Of a stretch of DNA of 64,000 nt, positions 48,244 to 60,679 are shown piece by piece. Numbering within the stretch: position 1 is the first letter of the stretch; each line of letters opens with the position of its first letter. This DNA is from Nymphaea colorata (taxonomy: Eukaryota; Streptophyta; Magnoliopsida; Nymphaeales; Nymphaeaceae). The notes beneath the pieces were generated by a model. That model had not been told where the DNA came from. It worked only from the letters and a program-made list of their open reading frames with translations, and searched no databases. The stretch lies in contig NC_045143.1 of NCBI RefSeq assembly GCF_008831285.2, positions 6,085,503 to 6,149,502 of the forward strand. Direction: 5' to 3'. Both the position numbers and the translations under genes were made by a program.

Positions 48244-50892
48244 AGTGGACAAGAAAAGATCTCGCCTTTTAAGCCTTGTAAGACTTGAAAGGTTTTTTAC
48301 ATCCTTCACTGCTCCGCTTGAGTGAAGACGAAGCCTTTTCCCTTCTTCCTACTTCCCAAGGACTAGGACTAGAGCTGATACTAAGATGCTGCTACTCCCA
48401 CTCCCCCAGTACTCTTTTCATTATTCACTTTTAGTCAGCAGTTCTCAAGTCCTGAATTACTTTTATTAAAGCAACTTAATGATCTCTTATCATAAGCTAT
48501 GTGCAACCCCTGCGTTTTTTGTTTTCCAAAATAAAGTGATATTTTTAATTAATAATTATTATTGCTAAATATTTATTATTAATTAAAAATTGTTGAGCAG
48601 TTGGGGTTTCCCTCACTTTAGCCACTGCCTACGTTTGAGGAAGTGGTGGCAGTATGGCATTATGTTAAAAAATAATAATAATAATTTATAATTGGTTTTG
48701 GAACTACAATTGATTTTTTTAGAATACATGCATTTTGAAATTGTTCATTATCACAAACAGATTCTATTCAGATATCGATCCAAAATCTAGTTTGATCAAG
48801 TTAGTTAAACATGTACAAGTTCAGACTAAGTTTCTTATGTTTAATTATTATAAATTGAATTCCAACTAATAGATAATTTTATGAAAATAAGGCAACAATT
48901 GAGAGAAGCTAGTAGATATGGGTATGGATCTCATATATCTTATTTGCATTTAATAGATATGGATTGAATTCCTTTCATGTAAGTCCGTGCATATAAAATA
49001 CATGTGGATCTGGATTTGACTTATGTTAACATATATACAAGCTTGCCATATACATTTGTTTCATGATGGACATCTGGGACACTTTATTGTAGAAAAAACC
49101 GAATTACTTCTTGTCATTCAATTTCTTTGGTTCTACACATAGATTTATGCATGAATGGCAGTTGCAAAAAGATTTGGATATGAATAAGTCTCAGTTTGAG
49201 ATTTACTTACATGTGGATGTCACTGTGATCTTGTTATATCATGAGGTTGTTTACATTTGAATTTGAAATTCATGTTGTAGTCTCTAATGATTATTGCATG
49301 AAATAGTACTTTTATTCTGATTACCTTTATTTATGTTGGTTATTGTGATTCAGTCATATGCTTATATGCGTTGAACATGCAGTAAATTAATCATATGAGC
49401 ACACCACACCAGTATATACATGGAAAGCATGGTACAATATTTGAATTGAACATGAATGCTCATAATGGTTGATGCATATCTTGGCTAACTGTATAACAGT
49501 ATATGGCCAGAACTCTCGTGGCCTAGGATGGTTGTGGACGGGCTAGTGTCGTGTCATCCAAATGTTATTAGTTGTTTTCTTGGGTACAATAATAAAAATG
49601 TTGTGTGAAAATACTAGTGCCAATTGAGACACTACCTGTATAGTGCTCGTGGTGATTTGATAAGAGAAATTTAATTACGTTTGCAAGAATACCAACAAAT
49701 AATGACTACCACATGCATATGTTGTTATTGTAAATATTTATTATTCATTCTTAAATGATTGTGCATATCTGATATAGAGTCTATGTATTGTTTCTCCTGA
49801 CTTTATATAGTAACAAGGTAGATTTGATTTTGTATTGTTTGACTTATACAAACTGATAAACCAATAGTAGACTTCGTATTGAGAACTTTCCCAAATTCTC
49901 ACCTCTAATTTTTCATTCCAGGTCGTCATGAATAGAAGCGGTGGTGATGATGTTGTTCTGTGGTCCTGATTATTGACGCTGCCCACCTGATTTTATGTCG
50001 TAATTGGATTTTATAAATTTAAAGAATTTGAGATATCCTATACAATTGTACTATGTGATTTTATGAAACAATTGTGCTTGAAGGTGTAATATGATATGTT
50101 ATGTAAGTGTTGGTGGTTTTAAGCTAGTAATGACACCTAATAGTTTGAAAAGTTGATGCTTTAAGAAGTTATTTCTACATATTATGATTTTAATTTAAAA
50201 CGACTTTGAATTTTAAAAAACGAAATTGCCTGAAAAATTAAGGTCGTTAGACGATGAATTTTTGAAAGACATCAACATATACTGAATATTCAATTCATCT
50301 CCTGTCTTTGCTTAAGGCTTGATTCTTTTGTTTAGAATGCATTCCACAAGCTTTGGCAGACATCTCAGCAACACTAAGTAAAAAGATAAGGTGAAAGGGT
50401 TTTTATAGTAAGGCTCATTATGTTTAAGAACCGCATAAATATAAAAATGATCCAAATTGATAAGCCTTGTGAATTTCCAATGCAAAAAATTATATGCACT
50501 TAGTGTATAATGAAATGAATACTTGCGCAAACAATGAATCGTTGCATAACTTATGAAAGTCAGCTAGTAGGCACTGCTGCCCTAAGTTCTGAACTTTAAA
50601 AAGCTGACTATTAAAAGTAAACATTAAGTTTTGATATAAAATGATAAAATTACCCTCACGTATATTTTCCTTGGAAGAAGGAAGATATTTTTGTTCTCAT
50701 GATGCAAGATACTTTGTCATCTTATACCCAAAATTATTGTTTCCTTTTAGTAGGCAGCTCTTTGAGATAGATTTTTTTCTGAAAAGTTGAAGGCTTGAGC
50801 GATGATGGGTTATTTGCCCAAATGTTAGGTGTCATTTTCTAATTTTTTCTTGAATTTATATAATAGAACTACTCACAAGGAAACACCAATAT
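48244..50892. other. AT-rich spacer
   Basis: No gene, RNA or element with clear ends was recognised. The longest frames are under 85 codons and lack domain features. Confidence 0.5.
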
Positions 50893-51050
50893 ATATACCC
50901 CAAGGGGTTATAGCGGACACGGGCTCAAATCCTAGGGTAGTCGCTCTCACATTTTAGTGCACACTTCTTCTGAACCGTACTAACTCCTAAAGCAAGCTCG
51001 GTAAACTCTATGATTGATGGGCATGCAGAGAGGAAAAAAAAAAAAACTCA
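50893..51050 (+). mobile_element. SINE-like element
   Basis: AAGGGGTTATAGCGG, the B-box-like GGCTCAAATCCTAGG, GTCGCTCTCACATTTTAGTG and the 3' words AAAGCAAGCTCGG follow the order of the 3612-3855 copy and end in an A-rich tail. Confidence 0.45.
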
Positions 51051-51094
51051 CCTTTTATAAAAAAAAATAAAAGAAGAAGAAAAAGAAGTTCCCG

Positions 51095-51560
51095 TATGAA
51101 TGTGGAACCCAGCCACCTTGCTGGGTGAGCTAGGACAGTGGATGACAAGGAGTGGCAAGATTGGGTGGAGGCGCAATACTTCCTTGATGGCTGCCCTTAA
51201 ACAGATAATCACCTAGTCAGTGTCACCGAAGCTGGTTACATGCATAGACGCGTATAATGACTAAAATGCACCCCATTGAGTTGAAGAAAAAATTACTTTT
51301 GCATGGATAAAATGGGAATTATATGGAAACATTAAAAAACTAAAATGTACATAGCTTTATAAAAATTACTGAAATGCTACCAGTTGCCACCCCATTCTTT
51401 CATTTCCTTGGTGGATATTTGTTGTGTGCACAGAGGTGTGCCCGCAATTGAGGAGCCTTCCTCACGGCCTCTGGATTCTTCCGCGTTTTCTGCCATGGCA
51501 CATTCTTCCACTGTGTTTGAACTTGTGTCAAAACCTTCAGCAACCAAGGCCTGTGGTAGA
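51095..51560 (-). pseudogene. CYP706-type P450 pseudogene fragment
   Basis: On the minus strand about 51560-51450 reads like the start of exon 2 (ALVAEGFDTSSNTVEECAMAE versus MVVGGTDTTSNTVEWAMAE). About 51205-51095 reads LRAAIKEVLRLHPILPLLV and HCPSSPSKVAG, matching the ExxR region. Between them about 180 bases of unrelated AT-rich repeat replace the K-helix approach. The haem region and first exon are gone. The conserved 3' flank of gene B begins just beyond it (51640). Confidence 0.8.
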
Positions 51561-51911
51561 ACAGAGCAGTTGGAGACATGTCACTATTTTGTGTCAAATT
51601 TGATGGAACAACTGCTACAATCTGTCATAATTTGAAAAGGACTGGATGGTAATGGGATTATGGATATATACTCTGTTTTCTCATTCCTGCTGTGTTTCTT
51701 GTTAGCTGTCTTTCGTTTTAGCTCAGCAGCTTGTTTCTGTTCTTCGCTTTATCTCTGCATTCTTCCATCTTTTATTTGCCTTGTTTTTTTACAATTGTTT
51801 CATGGCAATGAACATAAAACCAGTACTAGCAACCTTGAGTTATCAATAACAGTTCTCTCTCATAATATAATGTCTTACTTATGTAAACTAGAACTTGCTT
51901 TAATAGGGCAT

Positions 51912-52231
51912 ATGTCAACTTGTGAAAGATTCTCCAGATGTCATGGAGAGATCACTGGGTGGTTGAATCAGCTTAACATGTCAAGTAGAGATCGCCGGGT
52001 GGAGGATCAGCACAACTAAGGAAAGGAATTTCAAATTTTAAAATTCTATTGTAATCCCTTGAATATTTCTTTCATTATGTTGTTACCATAATTTGTGATT
52101 GTCTCTAGCATATGTAATGTGTTGTAAATCATATTATATAAGTTCAGTATTACTCTTGCTCATCATCACGCAAGAGGTTCTCTCATTTTTTCCTTGAGTT
52201 GTTGTTTTCTTTCTGAACCTTCATTGTTTGA
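51912..52231 (+). repeat. 5' LTR of the copia element (approximate)
   Basis: The end is set by TTCATTGTTTGA followed at once by the primer-binding site TGGTATCAAAGC (52232). The left limit, TGTCAACTTGTG, is where similarity to the conserved P450 3' flank stops. The repeat contains GAGATCGCCGGGTGG, AATCCCTTGAATA, CATCATCACGCAAGAGG and TTCCTTGAGTTGTTG, all shared with 56335-56567. Confidence 0.65.
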
Positions 52232-52255
52232 TGGTATCAAAGCATTCGTCTATTA

Positions 52256-55200
52256 AGCATATGGTGTCGTCATTGTCAACGCAGTGGAACACAATTGCAA
52301 CTCAGTCTCTGTGAAGTTAAACAGAGATAATCATGTGTTAAGGAGGAGTCAACTTGAATCTGTTATGATACCACAAGACCTATTGAAGTTTGTCGATGGA
52401 TCAGCTTAAGCTCCGACAAAAAACCATTCCAAGAGATGGCAAAGATGAACCCAATCCTGAGTTTGCTATATGGAGAAAATTGGATCAATTGGTTTTAAGC
52501 TGGACTAAAGCCATCGTAGTCAAATAATCAGGACTCACTCTACACGAGAAGCCTAGTCTTTGTTGGAAAAATCCTATGGGTCTCAGTCTCCACTGCAAGT
52601 CATGTTATTGAAAAAGGATGTGATCTTCATTAAGAAAGGTAACTCAGACATGGTTTCTTACTTGCATAGCAGAAAATTAAACTTTTAGTTGACTCTCTTG
52701 ATGTTGCTGGCTGTCATACGCCAAAATGAAGATTTAGTTCAAATTGTGCTCAATGGACTTCCATTGAATTATAAGAGTCTGGTCACCTTTCTAGTCACGT
52801 CCGTAGCAAAGATGCCCACTTTTGCCGAGCTCTATGATCTCCTATTAAGCCAAGAAACACGTCTTCAACTTATGAAACATGACGTTACTGAATCGCCTAT
52901 GGAAAAACAAGTTACTATAACAACCTTCAATATCATTTGAGGTCGCGGACGTGGACACGATCGATGATTTTATCAAGGAAGAGGTGGTCGTAGTAGAAAT
53001 CAGCATCAATCCAATAACCATCAACAAACATCTAAATCAATATTGTGGCCATAAGGGCCACACAGTGAAGACATGTTGGGATATTAATCCCCATGCTTTT
53101 TCAGCAATGTCATTGCAAGAATTTGGTGATGAATATTGGAATCTAAATACAGGAGCAACCAATAATACTATCGTTAGTGACGAACATTTGGAAAACAAGC
53201 AAACTTACCTCGGGTTCGGAATCCATAATGTTTGGAAATGGTATGTTTCTACCTATTTCTCATGTAGGAACTTACCGGTTAATATTCAAGGGACTTCTTT
53301 TATTTTGAACAATAAGTTTACAGGTCCCTAAGATTGCACATAATTTGATTTCTGTAGGTCAGCTTACATCATATAATAATTGCATTTTTGAATTTGTGAT
53401 GGCCTTTACCCAGTTCAAGTAAGGACTAGAACTGATGGTGACATCAAGAAGGTGGGTGTGAACAAATAAAGAAAGTTTGAGGGTCACATCAAGAAGGTGG
53501 GTGTGAACAAATAAAGAAAGTTTGAGGGTCGTATGACGAATGGCATCGGCGACTCAGGTAGGAACATAGTGTCTTTGCTTAATTTTCTTAATCATATTTC
53601 AATAAATAGCCCTATTCTGAAAGAGGTGTGTGAACACTGTCTAATCGGAAAGATGCATAAATTGTCTTTTCCGTTGTCCTTTTTCATGTTACTAGAACTC
53701 TTGATCTCCTTCACATGAATGTTTGGAGACCAGCCCCTATGGAGTCTAAAGATTGTTTTAAGTATTTTTTATTGATTATTAATCATTATTCCCGCCTTGC
53801 CTGGCTATTTCCATTGAAAAGTAAACGAGAAGTATATCAATGCTTTGTCAATTGCAAACTTATTGTGGAAAAACAGTTGAAAACCACCATCAAATCTATT
53901 CAATCGAACAATGGATGAGAATTTTGAAATAAAAATTTTGAGAGTGAATTTGAAAGTCAAGGAATTATGCATTGTTTTTCATGCCCATATACACCCGAAC
54001 AAAAGAGGATTGTAGAAAGAAAGAATTAGCATGTCGTCGAAACCAGGTTAAGTATGCTTCATGATACTCAACTTCACCATCGATATTGGGTTGATGCATT
54101 TCAAACGGTTGTCTATATAATTAACTGGCTGCCTGCTCTCAAACTAGATCAAAAATCACATATTCAAATGATGTTCAATCAAGTTCTCAACTATGGATTT
54201 CTTTATGTTTTTGGATCCAAGTGCTATCCATTATTGATGTTGAGCAATGATACCAAGTTTCAACCAAAGACCAATCCTTATATTTTTATTAGAAAGGGGA
54301 GTTGACACAAGGGATATATGTGTCTAGATCTCAAATTGAGGCTAGTTTTAATTTCTCGTCATGTCATTTTTTATGAGCACTCTAAAGGCTCTAGTAACTC
54401 TCATGATTTCTCCTTCCAAGAAGCTTATTTACAACAATGGGTACATCAATTTCATTTCTCTACTATTAATGCATGTAATATAGCATATCCAACTCTTACA
54501 GGACCAGATGCAATAAAAGACTCAAATCTAGGGACCATCATTATTCAACCACTCAATAATATAGAGTGGGCAAACTTCATCGAGTGTTGTTGAGCATGAG
54601 GCCATCTAGACTCAGTCAGAAAATGATCCAGTGTCACAACTTTTTCCATTCGAGCCTCATAATACTGTTGATCCAAATCTTCAAGTGCCAACTACAAGTG
54701 AACTACACAGTCCAGACACCACTACAGCTACTAGTCGGCCATCAGCTCACTCGCATCAAATGATCATCTGCTTTATGATGGGTTCTCTCAAACCCAAGAC
54801 ATTCTGCTCAAATAAAGATGGATTCAAAACATGAACCAGTCACATTCAAGGAAGTGAGCGCTGCCACTCACTGGATTAAAGCTATGCAACAAGAAATACA
54901 TGCATTGCATAAGAATCAAACTTGGATTATGTGCCATGATAGCCAGCAAATAATATTATTGATACTAAATGGATATACAAAATTAAACAAGATGCTAATG
55001 GTTTCATTTCTAGGTACAAGGCACACCTGGTTGCTCAATGATTTTTACAAGAAGCCGAGGTGGATTATTTGGAAACTTTCAGCCTACTGTTAAGCCCACT
55101 ACCATTCGAGTCATCCTCACCATTGTTGTGCAACATGCATGACCTCTTCGCCAACTCGATTTTGATAATGCATTTCTAAAGGGTTTTTTCAATGAAGATG

Positions 55201-56330
55201 TTTATATTGCTCAACCCAGAAGGGTTTGAGGATCCAAAGTTTTCATCTCATGTATGCAAACTAAATAAGGCACTTTGTAGGCTAAAGCAGGCCCCTCGCA
55301 CATGGTATCACCGTCTTAGCGCCGTTCTCAGCACCATTGGATTTTAGGTATCTCAATCAGATGTATCTCTTTTTATTTTCAACAAAGGATGTGAAAAGAT
55401 ATACATCTTAGTTTATGTTGATGATGTTATTGTCACCAAATCATCAATTGAGCTCATAAATCAAACTCTCACCAAACTTCAAGCATCCTTTTCAATCAAA
55501 CACTTGAGAGATTTATCATACTTTTCGGCATAGAGGTGACTCGACAACCTAACTATTTGGTCTTTCGGCAACAATCATATCTCCAAAATGTTTTACAAAA
55601 AGCTAAAATGACCAATGTCAAGTCTGTCCAAACTCCTATGCATGTTGGCCATGTTTCAAGATCTACCGCTCCGTTCTCGGTTCCTACCTTCTGTTAGAGG
55701 GTGGTGGGATCATTACAATATCACTCTCACGCATTCAGATGTAGTGTTTGCATTAAATCAAGCATCAATACATGCATCAACTGTTGGACTGCCATTGGAG
55801 CCTCATAAAGCAAATTCTCATATATTTAAAGGGCAAGAGTCAGTTTGGCTTGTGTATTCAAAAATCAGATCATATTCATTTGAGCACATTTGTGAATGCG
55901 GATTGGGCTGGAAGTATTGAAGATAGAAACTCAATAGGTGGACGCATGATGTTTTTGGGTGATAATATTATATCTTGGGCATTTAAAAAGCAACGAACTA
56001 TGGGCCGATCAAGTATAGAAGCTGAATATAAATCTCTTGCATGTGCTGTTGTCGAACTTTTGTCGCTAAAATCTTTATTGACAGAATTGGGAATCTCATG
56101 AACCGGAACCCCAACCTTGTGGTGCGACAATATAGGGGCATTATACTTAGCAACGAATCATGTCTTTCATGCTCGCATAAAGCACGTCGAAATTGATTTT
56201 CACTTTCTATGAGACCATGTGTCAAAAAGAAATATTTCAATAAATTTATTAGATCATCCAAGCAAATAGCAAATGGGCTCACAAAACCTCTTGGATTTGT
56301 TAAGTTCAAAGAATTTAGAGAGACAAGCTG
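52256..56330 (+). pseudogene. Copia gag-pol, broken
   Basis: In order: gag start (VKLNRDNHVLRRSQLE, about 52310); gag core (IVLNGLPLNYKSLVTFL, about 52735); a CCHC knuckle lacking its first Cys (NQYCGHKGHTVKTC, about 53030); protease site NTGATNNTI instead of D-S/T-GA (53146); GAG-pre-integrase (CEHCLIGKMHKLSFP, about 53630); integrase with MNVWRPAP and QSNNG, both with Asn where catalytic Asp is expected (53715, 53905); RT start (HWIKAMQQEIHALHKNQTW, 54870) and YVDD (55414-55425); RNase H (NADWAGS to SSIEAEYKSLA, 55894-56040). The reading frame changes many times, so the element cannot make its own proteins. Confidence 0.85.
53441..53530 (+). repeat. Two tandem copies of a 45-bp unit inside the copia pol relic
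   Basis: ACATCAAGAAGGTGGGTGTG followed by AACAAATAAAGAAAGTTTGA is repeated almost perfectly from 53486. It lies just upstream of the GAG-pre-integrase part. The near identity shows a late duplication in an already broken element. Confidence 0.85.
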
Positions 56331-56334
56331 AGCA

Positions 56335-56567
56335 TTGTTCCTACCACGCACAGTAGAGATCGCTGGGTAAATTTTAAAATTCTATGGTAATCCCTTGAAT
56401 ACTGCTTTCATTATGTTGTTACCATATTTTGTAATTGTCTGCATTAGATGTAACGTCTTGTAAATCATATTGTATAAGTTTTGAATTACTCTTGCTCATC
56501 ATCACGCAAGAGGTTCTCCCATTTTTTCCTTGAGTTATTATTTTCTTTGTCAACCTTCATTGTTTCA
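56335..56567 (+). repeat. 3' LTR of the copia element (approximate)
   Basis: From AGTAGAGATCGCTGGGT to TTCATTGTTTCA it matches the 5' LTR, apart from point changes and loss of about 35 bases after CTGGGT. It ends in CA, the expected LTR terminus, followed by conserved P450 flank. Confidence 0.65.
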
Positions 56568-56744
56568 GGACTGACTGACAAACTTATTCTGGTCATCCAT
56601 GAAAGCTAGCTCTCCATCAACCCTCTCAATAAGATGCAGGGAAAAACCTAAGAAAACCATTATCACAACATAAAGATATCATAAGGTAAACATTACCAGC
56701 CTATATTTTCATCTGATGCTTCGTGATGCTTCGTCTTCATGACT

Positions 56745-58124
56745 TCATATGTAGTGTTCTGGCTTCGGCAACCTTGGTTCAGGAACAGCAAGAAGCGGAA
56801 CAGCCTTCTTCATCACAGTTCCAAGCTTCTGGGCGAGGTCGAGCTTCTCTTCCTCAGGCACGCGCCAGTTGAAGGAATGTACCAGAGACGCTAAACAGTA
56901 GCCGACTATTCTCTCAGCCATGGCCATGCCGACACATATCCTCCTCCCCGACCCAAACGGAAAATAACGAAAATCTTTGCCGGTGAAGTCCCAGTGAGGT
57001 TCCCGCAGAAACCTCTCGGGATCGAAGTCCAACGGGTTATCCCAAAACGCAGGATCTCTATGAATTGCCCAGACATTGATGAAAACCGTTGTGCCCTTTG
57101 GGATGACGTAGTCGCCTACGCTGCAGGAGGAGCTAGGACAGTGGGGCACTAGCAGCGGCAGGACCGGGTGCAGGCGCAGCGTCTCTTTCACGACGGCTTT
57201 GAGATATTGTAGCTTCGGCACGTCCGACTCCTCTACTATGCTGTCAAGTCCCACTACCTCCTCCAGTTCTTTCTGTGCTTTCTTCAGTGTCTCTGCTTTC
57301 TGCAGCATTTCCGCCATTGCCCATTCCACCATGCTGGATGTTGTCTCTGTTCCGCCGATCACCATGTCCTGAGAACACTTCATTCATGTCATATATATAT
57401 ATATATATATATATACAGGTGAAAACAACAAATGCAGTTTCTTGAAGCCCGTTTTCAAATTAAATAAATGCTAGCTTGGAAAATTTCAAATCGGTTGACC
57501 ATCAGTTATGAACCCGAAAGCTGAAGGTTGTTGAACTTAACAAATTCAGAAAATGTAAAACATAAGAGAAGAAAGTTAAAATTCATAAGATCGATTAAAA
57601 ATACAATAAACAGGAATAAAGAATGATTCCTCGAAGGTATTTGGTAACAGGAATGCTGTATATTTTATCAAGTGCCTTATTCCCTAAATTTTTATCAAGT
57701 GCATTATACCCTTTTGGGAGATCTGTTAAAAAAAATTAATGTAGCACAATGGAACAGAGAATTACTCTTCAATGTTCAACCAACTCTAGAAAAAATTATT
57801 AATGACTACTAAATAACAATATGAGTGTAAAATAACGAAACTTGTTCATATATAAATCTATCTATTGGTATATAAATTTATCGGCAAGTTACTGGGAAAG
57901 TTGTCTCCTGCTTGTATGTATGTTTGGTTAGAACTGATTCTATTCTTACAAATTCAGCTGCGAGTCCAAGACTGATCTCAAATATGATCGAGAGCTAGAT
58001 AGCGATATGGTTCAAAAAACGCTAGATTCAAATCCATTCTGACCAGCTTAGGTCCCTCGTTTTAAGTGGTACCTAATGAAATTTTTAAAATCCCTAGTTA
58101 CACTTGGTAGTTAAAGAAAACTTG

Positions 58125-58178
<54 letters not shown>

Positions 58179-58576
58179 TATAGTGATTGGTGGAACCAGA
58201 TATAAGCCAACCTCTGATTTTGGCTTTTAAAATGTTTTTCATTTTTTGCAATCAAACTTAATAAGATCTTAAGAATGAGTTGATGCAAAACATATACTCA
58301 GTTGATCATTTGTTAAATTTTATGGTAATGTTTTTATGGTAAGAAAAAAATGTACAGCCTTCAAGACATTATAATAAAAAAATCAATATTTTTCATTAAA
58401 ACAACTTTAATCAAAACATGCTTTATATCAAAATAGTTTTTATAAACATAGTAAGATGTTTATATTTTATTTAAAATAGTTTTTTAACAAAAAATCAATG
58501 GGTCTGGTTTTTATCCTTGACCTAAATGTCTAGGTTTTGCCAATTTCTCTCTCTCTCTCTCTCTTTCTTCTATATA

Positions 58577-58629
<53 letters not shown>

Positions 58630-60035
58630 GTTAGAAAATCCTTAAAAAGTCAATTTTTTTAATGTCTAAAATGAACTTTATGATCCAACAAAGTACAGAC
58701 TATGGAGTATAAAATTTTATACTGTTCACCCCATAAAACATAAATTAAGAACGGCAGAAAAAGATAAACCTGGTTGGTAGCCAAAGTAAAATTATATGCA
58801 CAACCCATATGCAACATAAAGAAAAACTGAAATGCTCAATAATTCATGTAGTAGGATGGGAGCCAAATGAGGGGCAGTTGTCTCTTTCTCTGCCACAAAC
58901 TCATAGATATTTATATGTCCTTTCAAATTCATTACGGTGGACCCAAATGAGGGGCAGTTGCCTCTTTCTCTGCCATAAACTCATAGATATTTATATGTCC
59001 TCTCAAATTCATAGGATGGGCGATAACTGACAATGAGAAAAGGTGATAGATATTTTGTCACAAAAGTGATGGCGAGAGGAGATGACAATGGAATGCACGC
59101 ACCAGCAGTAATGCCTTCACTTGGTCCATGGTGAGCGCCGTCTTCTCATCCCCTTCCTCCTTCACTCTGAGAAGACAACCCAAGAAATCCTTCCCTTTAT
59201 CCACCATCTTCGATCTCGTCTCTATCATGGAGTTGATAATCCCATCAAAGTAAGCAAACACCGTGTCTGCATCTCTGTTCACACTTTGAAGATCAAGTCG
59301 CTCCAACGCCGGAAGTGCGTCCCCTATGTTAAGCCTCCCCAAAAGCTCCATGAGATCACCGATCAACCTCCTGAACCGAGCGCCGTCCTTCCTCAGATCC
59401 TCCCCTTCCTCAGCCGTATCTCCCCACAACATACCCGTTACGGTGCCGATCATGGCCACGAACACGTGCTCGCCTATATTCACCGGTTGACCGGACTTCT
59501 TGGAGAAGTCGGCCACGACCTGCCGGACGTCCCGCCGGCGCAGGTAGTAAAGCGTGTCCATGGCCGTGGTGCCGAGCAACTCCCGGACGCAGATCCGGCG
59601 CAGCATCCGCCAGGTTGGCCCATCAGAAGTCCAGACAATGTCCACACAGCCGTAGGATAAGCGCTGGGCGATGGCAGGCGGGTTTCTATTGGCGAAGACC
59701 TTGTCGTGCAACTTGAGCACTTGCTCCGCCAGGGAGGGCGAGCTGACGACCACGGCGAGCTTGGTGCCGAGGTAGACCCTGAGGATGGGGCCATAGCGGC
59801 CGGCTAGGTCTGTGAAATGTTCGTGGAGGTTGGGCTTCAGGGAGAGGAGGTTGCCGACGAGGGGCCAGCCGGGAGGCCCTGGAGGGAGGCGAGCGGAGCT
59901 TCTTGAGTGGAGCAGCCATGGGAGGAGGAGGAGGAGGAAAGGGATGAGCAGAGTGAGGACGTTTCTCGCAATCGCATCTCGGTCGTTGCTGGTTCGCCAC
60001 CACCACGACCACAGCCCCTCGTCGAGTGCCGCCAT
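56745..60035 (-). CDS. Cytochrome P450, CYP706-type, gene B, 518 aa
   Basis: Exon 1 is 60035-59103 and exon 2 is 57368-56745. Exon lengths (933 and 624) equal those of genes A and C; the intron is 1734 bp. The first exon ends KALLL before donor GTGCGT, where A and C have Met and GTACGT. The membrane anchor and proline hinge nearly equal those of gene A. The second exon is the most divergent of the three: the oxygen-binding motif is GGTETT (Glu for Asp), and the haem loop is FGSGRRICVGM (Val for Ala). The ExxR (ETLR), FDPERF and haem Cys are intact, so activity is plausible but changed. The intron has AT microsatellites and an 80-bp tandem duplication near the donor. Its 3' flank is interrupted by the copia element 180 bp beyond the stop. 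Confidence 0.9.
58132..58181. repeat. (AT)n microsatellite in the intron of gene B
   Basis: Interrupted AT alternation of about 50 bases. A second, similar tract is at 58571-58629, preceded by a CT run. Confidence 0.9.
58858..59013. repeat. 80-bp tandem duplication in the intron of gene B
   Basis: CCAAATGAGGGGCAGTTG starts at 58863 and again at 58943. Each is followed by CCTCTTTCTCTGCC-like sequence and AAACTCATAGATATTTATAT. The pair ends about 90 bases from the exon 1 donor. Confidence 0.85.
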
Positions 60036-60679
60036 TGTCTCAATTATTCGCTCTTCTTGCTTCCTCGTTTATACAAAAAAAAAAAAAAAAGCGGTGTATA
60101 TGGACCACCCAGAGGTTTTGGGCTTTGCTTGTAAAATATCGCGACGTGATTGTACTCTCTAGCGCGAAGCGTGTGGTTTTACACGTCACCTCTTGCACGA
60201 TTTTTCGTGCACAATGGTGAAAATGACCAAAATGTTTCCTTCAAAATAAATTTAAAAAAAAAAATCATAAGGGCAAGTTAAGATTGTAAAAAAGTAAAAA
60301 AAATTAAAATTATGCCTTTACAAATCTCTCTCTCTCTCTTTTCATGATATTTGTAAATTAATCCATAGCTGTTGAAATTAGTTGTGCAAAAGAAATACGG
60401 AGACAATGGTATTGTAATTGTGGTTTCTGCGGAATTATGGTTCGTATCATGCATCGCAGCTTGCATTGATAAATTCCTTTTATGTTGCCTTCCTTCCAGT
60501 TACTCCATGGATGCGTCTAGAAGAAGTTTGTTATCAGAAGTTTGTAGAAAATTGTAGAATCCTGAAACAAGCTGCAATTCTTCTAGCCAATCATTTGTAC
60601 CATGTTATTGCATAAACAAAAAAAAAGGGCAGGGCGGCGAGTGGGGAGCTCTTTTGGCTTTTATCTTGTGTTCTTTTCC

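Larger units (their letters stand above)
51912..56567 (+). mobile_element. Ty1/copia LTR retrotransposon, decayed
   Basis: LTR-PBS-gag-protease-integrase-RT-RNase H order identifies copia. It lies inside the 3' flank of CYP706 gene B: matching flank runs up to about 51911 and resumes at 56568 (compare 60680-61091). Stops and frameshifts are spread over the whole coding part, and the 3' LTR lacks about 35 bases present in the 5' LTR. I could not confirm a 5-bp target duplication; the left border may be off by several bases. Confidence 0.85.
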
